From Bacteroidota bacterium (GTDB lineage: Bacteria > Bacteroidota > Ignavibacteria > Kapaibacteriales > Kapaibacteriaceae), in contig DNLG01000038.1 in assembly GCA_003488525.1 (NCBI GenBank), positions 5,169 to 24,867 on the forward strand: a stretch of 19,699 nt of DNA. Direction: 5' to 3'. Positions 15,810 through 19,699 of the stretch are shown here, piece after piece. Within the stretch, counting starts at the first letter, position 1, and each line of letters opens with the position of its first letter. The position numbers and the translations under genes are program-made. Under the pieces are notes generated by a model, which was given only the letters and a program-made list of their open reading frames with translations, searched no databases and was not told where the DNA came from.

Positions 15810-17858
15810 TTACGAGCGACGGACAGCCTGTTCGTATCCATGGAACTGCATGGTATACGAGGCCCTCCCCTGCGAGAGCGATCGCAACTGTGTCACGTAG
15901 CCGAATAGTTGGGACAGCGGCACCAAAGCCGTCACAACCTGCAGAATATCGCGCTGGGAAATTCCCTGCACCATTCCGCTTCGCGAGCTGAGGTCAGCAA
16001 TGACCTCGCCCACATACTCCTCGGGCGTGACTACCTCGACGAGGAAGACCGGTTCCATAATGACGGGGTTCGCCATTCTGGCAGCGTCCTTCGCTGCGAT
16101 CGAGCTGGCAACGGCATAAGCCGTTTCCGTTGCGTCATCTTCATTGTATGCCGCATCTACAAGGACGGCCATGATATCAATCATGGGGTATCCTGAGATC
16201 GGACCGACCTTAAGGGCTTCAATTGCGCCCTTCTCTGCACTCTTGACGTATAACTCGGGAAGTGTCTCTGGTGCAAGCTCACTTGTGAACTCGAGACCTT
16301 TTCCCGGGTCATTCGGTCGTACCTCAATTGTGACCTGACCAAACTGATTCTTGCCAGCGTTGCTGCGGATGAACTTGCCCTCCGCACGGGCTGCGCTGGT
16401 GATCGTCTCTCGGTAGGCGACCTGAGGTTTCCCCACTTTAACGGGGACGTTGAATTCTCGTTTCAATCTGTCGACGATGATCTCCAGATGGAGCTCACCA
16501 ACGCCAGAGATAATGATTTGTCCGGATTCAGCATCCGTGTGAAATCTAAACGTCGGATCTTCTTCAGAGAGCCGATGTAAGGATTCCGTCAGTTTGTCCT
16601 GATCTGCTAGGGTCCGTGCCTCAACCGCCTGGTTGATGACCGGATCCGAGAACTGGATGCTTTCTAAAAGGACGGGGTGTTTGGGATCGCAGAGCGTGTC
16701 GCCGGTGCGCGTAAACCGCATCGACGGTATTGCGACAATGTCTCCGGCAAAAGCCCCCTCGAGTTCTTCGCGCTTATTAGCACTCATGCGGAGGATCTTT
16801 CCGGCACGTTCTTTCTTATCGTTGGAAACGTTGAAAACCTGCTCGCCTGCCTTGATGCTACCGGAGTAGATCCGGATGAACGTCAGCCGGCCCACAAATG
16901 GATCAGTGATGATCTTGAATGCGAGCGCGGAAAAAGGCTCAGTGTCAAGGGGCTTGCGTTCGACGATCACATCATGATCAGATACGTCGTGGCCGCTGGT
17001 TGTTCCTACATCCGCCGGTGAAGGCAGATACGCAACAACTCCATCGAGAAGCTGCTGCACGCCCTTGTTCTTAAATGAACTACCACAAAAGACCGGCGTG
17101 ATCGCAAGGCTAAGTGTTGCCTGCCGTATTGCCTGCCGGAGTTCATCCGACTGGATCTCTTCACCAGACAAGTACCGTTCGAGAAGATCATCCCGCTGTT
17201 CGGCAACAGCCTCAACCAGAAGTGCCCGAGCATCGTCGGCCATCTGCCTGGCGTCTTCGGGTATAGGTCCTACCGTAAAATGCTCGCCATTGTCATTGTC
17301 GAAGATGATGGCTACGCGGTCGATCAGATCGATCACTCCGCGAAAGGTGTCTTCGGAACCAAGTGGCACCTGAACGGCAACCGGGTTGGCACCTAAACGT
17401 GCTCGCATCATTTCCAGGACTCGCGGGAAGTTCGCCCCCACGCGATCCATTTTGTTGACAAAGGCAATACGCGGAACGCGGTATTGATTGGCCTGGTGCC
17501 AGACAGTTTCGGACTGCGGCTCAACGCCGGCAACGGCACAGAAAAGCGCAATAGACCCGTCAAGTACCCGAAGTGAACGCTGCACTTCGGCCGTAAAGTC
17601 AACATGTCCGGGCGTGTCGATGATGTTGATCGTATGCCCGTTCCATGAGCATGACACCGCTGCAGAAGTTATGGTGATGCCACGCTCCTTCTCCTGCTCC
17701 ATGTAGTCCGTGAAGGCCGTGCCCTCATGAACTTCGCCCATGCGATGAAGAACTCCTGTGTAGTACAGGATTCTCTCGGTCGTGGTCGTCTTGCCGGCAT
17801 CGATATGCGCCATGATACCGATGTTTCGAACAAGACCAATGGAGACCGGCCGCGTCAT
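15810..17858 (-). CDS. fusA: Elongation factor G
   Basis: EF-G is the GTPase that drives tRNA-mRNA translocation and, with RRF, ribosome recycling. The 682-residue protein is slightly short of the usual ~690-704. The GTPase motifs are AHIDAGKTT (17-25), RGITIT (59-64), DTPGH (81-85) and NKMD (135-138). Domain II and III segments ([26 protein letters not shown]) and the domain V end [15 protein letters not shown] are clear. Domain IV is unusual. Loop I reads SNAGKNQFG where most have SGGRGQYG. Loop II reads AYNEDDATE where most have SYHDVDSSE, so Asn572 replaces the conserved His (E. coli His583). No Shine-Dalgarno precedes the ATG, 44 bases after rpsG. Its place in the str operon argues that it is the main EF-G and not a paralogue. 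Confidence 0.97.
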   Translation of the reverse strand: MTRPVSIGLVRNIGIMAHIDAGKTTTTERILYYTGVLHRMGEVHEGTAFTDYMEQEKERGITITSAAVSCSWNGHTINIIDTPGHVDFTAEVQRSLRVLDGSIALFCAVAGVEPQSETVWHQANQYRVPRIAFVNKMDRVGANFPRVLEMMRARLGANPVAVQVPLGSEDTFRGVIDLIDRVAIIFDNDNGEHFTVGPIPEDARQMADDARALLVEAVAEQRDDLLERYLSGEEIQSDELRQAIRQATLSLAITPVFCGSSFKNKGVQQLLDGVVAYLPSPADVGTTSGHDVSDHDVIVERKPLDTEPFSALAFKIITDPFVGRLTFIRIYSGSIKAGEQVFNVSNDKKERAGKILRMSANKREELEGAFAGDIVAIPSMRFTRTGDTLCDPKHPVLLESIQFSDPVINQAVEARTLADQDKLTESLHRLSEEDPTFRFHTDAESGQIIISGVGELHLEIIVDRLKREFNVPVKVGKPQVAYRETITSAARAEGKFIRSNAGKNQFGQVTIEVRPNDPGKGLEFTSELAPETLPELYVKSAEKGAIEALKVGPISGYPMIDIMAVLVDAAYNEDDATETAYAVASSIAAKDAARMANPVIMEPVFLVEVVTPEEYVGEVIADLSSRSGMVQGISQRDILQVVTALVPLSQLFGYVTQLRSLSQGRASYTMQFHGYEQAVRRS

Positions 17859-17902
17859 GCTGTCGTCGTAAAAATCAGTGTGTCAAAGAACAGGGTTGCC
17901 CC

Positions 17903-18370
17903 TTACCAGCGGAAGTGCGCAAATGCGCGGTTGGCATCAGCCATCCGGTGCATTTCGTCACGACGCTTGATAGCGCCCCCTTCACCGTTGGCAGCAGCCA
18001 ACAGCTCACTGGCAAGCTTCGAGGCCATTGAACGGTCACGACGCTCGGAGGCATACTTCTTGATCCAGCGGATTGCCAGTGCTGCACGACGTTCCTCACG
18101 AACTTCCATGGGAACCTGATACGTGGCACCACCGACGCGACGCGGACGGATTTCGATTGCTGGTGAGGCGTTGACGAGCGCCTTGCGGAATACCTCGATC
18201 GGATCCTGCTCGGTCTTCTTGCCAACGATATCCAGTGCCTGATACACGATCTGGCGAGCAACGTTCTTCTTGCCCTGGATCATAATGTTGTTGACGAACT
18301 TAGCCACCATCACGTCGTTAAACCGTGGGTCTGGCATTGTACGCCGTTTCTCTGCACGCTTCTTACGCAT
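17903..18370 (-). CDS. rpsG: 30S ribosomal protein S7
   Basis: S7 starts assembly of the small-subunit head and touches the E-site tRNA; in E. coli it represses the str operon. The 155-residue protein has RRTMPDPRFNDVMVAKFVNNIM near its start, the beta-hairpin GGATYQVPMEV (80-90) and the C-terminal DEMHRMADANRAFAHFRW. The rpsL stop is fused to a strong AAGGAG ribosome binding site, with the ATG five bases on. Confidence 0.98.
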   Translation of the reverse strand: MRKKRAEKRRTMPDPRFNDVMVAKFVNNIMIQGKKNVARQIVYQALDIVGKKTEQDPIEVFRKALVNASPAIEIRPRRVGGATYQVPMEVREERRAALAIRWIKKYASERRDRSMASKLASELLAAANGEGGAIKRRDEMHRMADANRAFAHFRW

Positions 18371-18379
18371 GTGTTCTCC

Positions 18380-18784
18380 TTACTTCTTCTTTGCCGGCGC
18401 TGCGGCTGCGCCCGGCTTAGGCTTCTTGGCGCCATACTTTGAACGAGCTTGCTTACGATTGGCAACACCCTGTGTGTCAGCTGAACCACGGATGATGTGG
18501 TAGCGAACACCAGGAAGGTCCTTCACACGGCCACCGCGGATGAGCACGATCGAGTGCTCCTGCAGGTTGTGGCCCTCTCCGGGAATATAGGCCGTTACCT
18601 CGATGCCGTTGGAAAGGCGCACACGGGCAACCTTACGAAGAGCCGAGTTTGGCTTCTTTGGCGTAGTGGTATACACGCGCGTGCACACGCCACGCTTTTG
18701 TGGACAGGATTGAAGAGCTGGAGACTTGCTCTTCTCTGTTACAACTTCACGTCCTTTACGGACAAGCTGGGCTATCGTAGGCAT
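18380..18784 (-). CDS. rpsL: 30S ribosomal protein S12
   Basis: S12 is in the decoding centre and sets translational accuracy. I chose the ATG at 18784 ([13 protein letters not shown]), giving 134 residues. An in-frame TTG at 18862 falls inside the -7 box of the promoter, so that longer form could not be fully transcribed. Conserved parts are [24 protein letters not shown] and the [13 protein letters not shown] loop, where the usual methylthiolated Asp follows Lys88. Lys44 and Lys88, where streptomycin-resistance changes occur, are wild type. The C-terminus has an extra Ala/Pro/Lys tail of about ten residues. No clear Shine-Dalgarno is seen. It heads the str operon. Confidence 0.98.
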   Translation of the reverse strand: MPTIAQLVRKGREVVTEKSKSPALQSCPQKRGVCTRVYTTTPKKPNSALRKVARVRLSNGIEVTAYIPGEGHNLQEHSIVLIRGGRVKDLPGVRYHIIRGSADTQGVANRKQARSKYGAKKPKPGAAAAPAKKK

Positions 18785-18859
18785 TTCGTTCTGCCGGAAT
18801 GGAGAGTACGGTGAAAACACAACCGGTGCGAATGAATGCATTCGCGCCAGTAGAGCCTG

Positions 18860-18891
18860 CAAAACTATACGGTCGCGGGGTCAAAACCAAA
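18860..18891 (-). promoter_or_regulatory. Bacteroidota-type promoter for rpsL
   Basis: On the minus strand TTTG (18891-18888) and TAGTTTTG (18867-18860) are 20 bases apart. This is a full match to the -33 TTTG / -7 TAnnTTTG promoter of Bacteroidota. It lies in the 115-base gap between gluQ and rpsL. The start of transcription would be near 18854, giving a ~70-base leader. Only this site and the one before tuf match TAnnTTTG on this strand in my by-eye scan. Confidence 0.78.
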
Positions 18892-18899
18892 TAGTCGGT

Positions 18900-19679
18900 T
18901 CAAGTTCGTGTGGATATTCTCTCTGCAAGGTACTGGCCGGTCTGGGGGTCGGCCAGGGTAATGGCAGCCTCGACCACGGCTGCGCGGCTGAGTCCTTCAG
19001 ATCGAAGGGAGCGCAGGGTGGTGGACTGGACCGATTTAGAGAGTTTTTGGCCGTTCTGACCCAGCAGAAGTGGGTGATGGATGATCGAGGTGGCGCAAAA
19101 CGAGGCCAGGGAAGGGGCACGTCGGGCAATCTGCATCTGCACGGCACTTGCTTCAGCGAGATCATCTCCGCGGATCACGTGCGTGACGCCGGCGTCGACG
19201 TCGTCGCAGATCGACGCGATATGATAGGCCGGAATGCGATTTTTTCCGCCCACCACAGGGTCGCCATAACCATCATCAACGCGGCAGCGTAAGCTCACCC
19301 CGGGCGCGTCAACGGCCAGCCCCCTATCGCGGCATGTGCCGGAGTACCGCCCATCGGGTGAGGCCGCGCGGATCTGCGACCGCGTGCAATCGCAGGCGTA
19401 CACGTGCGCTGCGACAGTGAGTTCGTCGATGGCCGACCAATACCGACCGTATCTGGACTGTTGCGACGGCAACTGGCGGTCGATGTCGATCCCAAGCCAG
19501 GTGATCGTATCGTAAATGTCGGCGATCCCCTCCGGATGCACCATGTTGGGATCCGCATCATCGACACGGAGAAGTACCCGGCCTCCTCGTGCCCGGCTAT
19601 ATGCCCACGTAACAAGAAAGTTACAGGCATTGCCCATGTGCAGAAATCCCGACGGTGTAGGAGCCAGCCGCGTTAGCAT
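18900..19679 (-). CDS. gluQ: Glutamyl-Q tRNA(Asp) synthetase-like protein
   Basis: This is a short class I glutamyl-tRNA synthetase homologue of 259 residues that lacks the anticodon-binding domain. Members of this family attach glutamate to queuosine in tRNA(Asp). The HIGH-type motif is PTPSGFLHMGN (7-17) and the KMSKS-type motif is QKLSKS (211-216). A zinc site like that of E. coli GluQ is visible as Cys96, Cys98, Tyr112 and Cys116. RVDDADP (38-44) matches the glutamate-site region. The ATG at 19679 follows an in-frame TAG two codons upstream, so the gene is complete. It is not otherwise linked to the str operon, whose promoter begins nine bases after its stop. The exact substrate is inferred from the family. 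Confidence 0.85.
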   Translation of the reverse strand: MLTRLAPTPSGFLHMGNACNFLVTWAYSRARGGRVLLRVDDADPNMVHPEGIADIYDTITWLGIDIDRQLPSQQSRYGRYWSAIDELTVAAHVYACDCTRSQIRAASPDGRYSGTCRDRGLAVDAPGVSLRCRVDDGYGDPVVGGKNRIPAYHIASICDDVDAGVTHVIRGDDLAEASAVQMQIARRAPSLASFCATSIIHHPLLLGQNGQKLSKSVQSTTLRSLRSEGLSRAAVVEAAITLADPQTGQYLAERISTRT

Positions 19680-19699
19680 TGCCTAAGTACGAGCTTTTT

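Noticed and set aside
18785..18862. Longer S12 starting at TTG 18862
   Set aside because: The TTG is part of the -7 promoter box, upstream of the inferred transcription start, and [11 protein letters not shown] is the standard S12 N-terminus.
1..19699. Mobile elements, CRISPR arrays, tRNA or rRNA genes, or horizontally acquired inserts
   Set aside because: I saw no transposase, integrase, terminal repeats, spaced repeats or RNA gene; all gaps are 240 bases or shorter and gene order is conserved.

Overview
The window is a bacterial translation supercluster. Every supported gene lies on the minus strand, so transcription runs from high to low coordinates. Reading in that direction, the order is gluQ-like; rpsL-rpsG-fusA-tuf (str); rpsJ-rplC-rplD-rplW-rplB-rpsS-rplV-rpsC-rplP-rpmC-rpsQ (S10); rplN-rplX-rplE-rpsN-rpsH-rplF-rplR-rpsE-rpmD-rplO-secY (spc); map-infA-rpmJ-rpsM-rpsK-rpoA-rplQ (alpha), with rplQ running off the left edge. 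Nearly all products build the ribosome or serve it directly. The others are EF-G and EF-Tu (elongation), IF-1 (initiation), SecY (the membrane channel for nascent proteins), methionine aminopeptidase (N-terminal Met removal), RNA polymerase alpha, and a small tRNA-modifying synthetase homologue.

The source is probably a member of the Bacteroidota/Chlorobiota (FCB) group, with moderate GC. Four observations point there. Two copies of a Bacteroidota-type promoter (TTG-like -33 box and TAnnTTTG -7 box) sit exactly upstream of rpsL and tuf. The gene string secY-map-infA-rpmJ lacks adk. L36 has no cysteines and S14 is the long zinc-free form. L3, L17 and L2 have FCB-like sequences. Many genes here nevertheless have clear Shine-Dalgarno sequences, and tuf lies between fusA and rpsJ. 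This fits a Chlorobi, Ignavibacteria or Kapabacteria-like branch better than classic Bacteroidia. The lineage call is inference.

There appear to be at least three transcription units. gluQ (19679-18900) is followed at once by a promoter for rpsL-rpsG-fusA. A 240-base gap between fusA and tuf, the largest in the window, holds a hairpin and a second promoter with a palindrome in its spacer, which should drive tuf. A strong intrinsic terminator follows tuf. The remaining ~14 kb from rpsJ to rplQ is packed tightly, with several 4-8 base overlaps and many stop codons fused to the next gene's ribosome binding site. I saw no consensus promoter inside it.

The main oddities are the absence of rpsD (S4) between rpsK and rpoA, with a terminator-like hairpin in its place; changed domain IV tip loops in EF-G (Asn at the usually conserved His); an extended hairpin leader before rpsJ; and an 11-base tandem duplication abutting the rplB start. 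I found no mobile element, CRISPR array, tRNA, rRNA or novel gene system. This is a conserved housekeeping region with some unusual regulatory detail.
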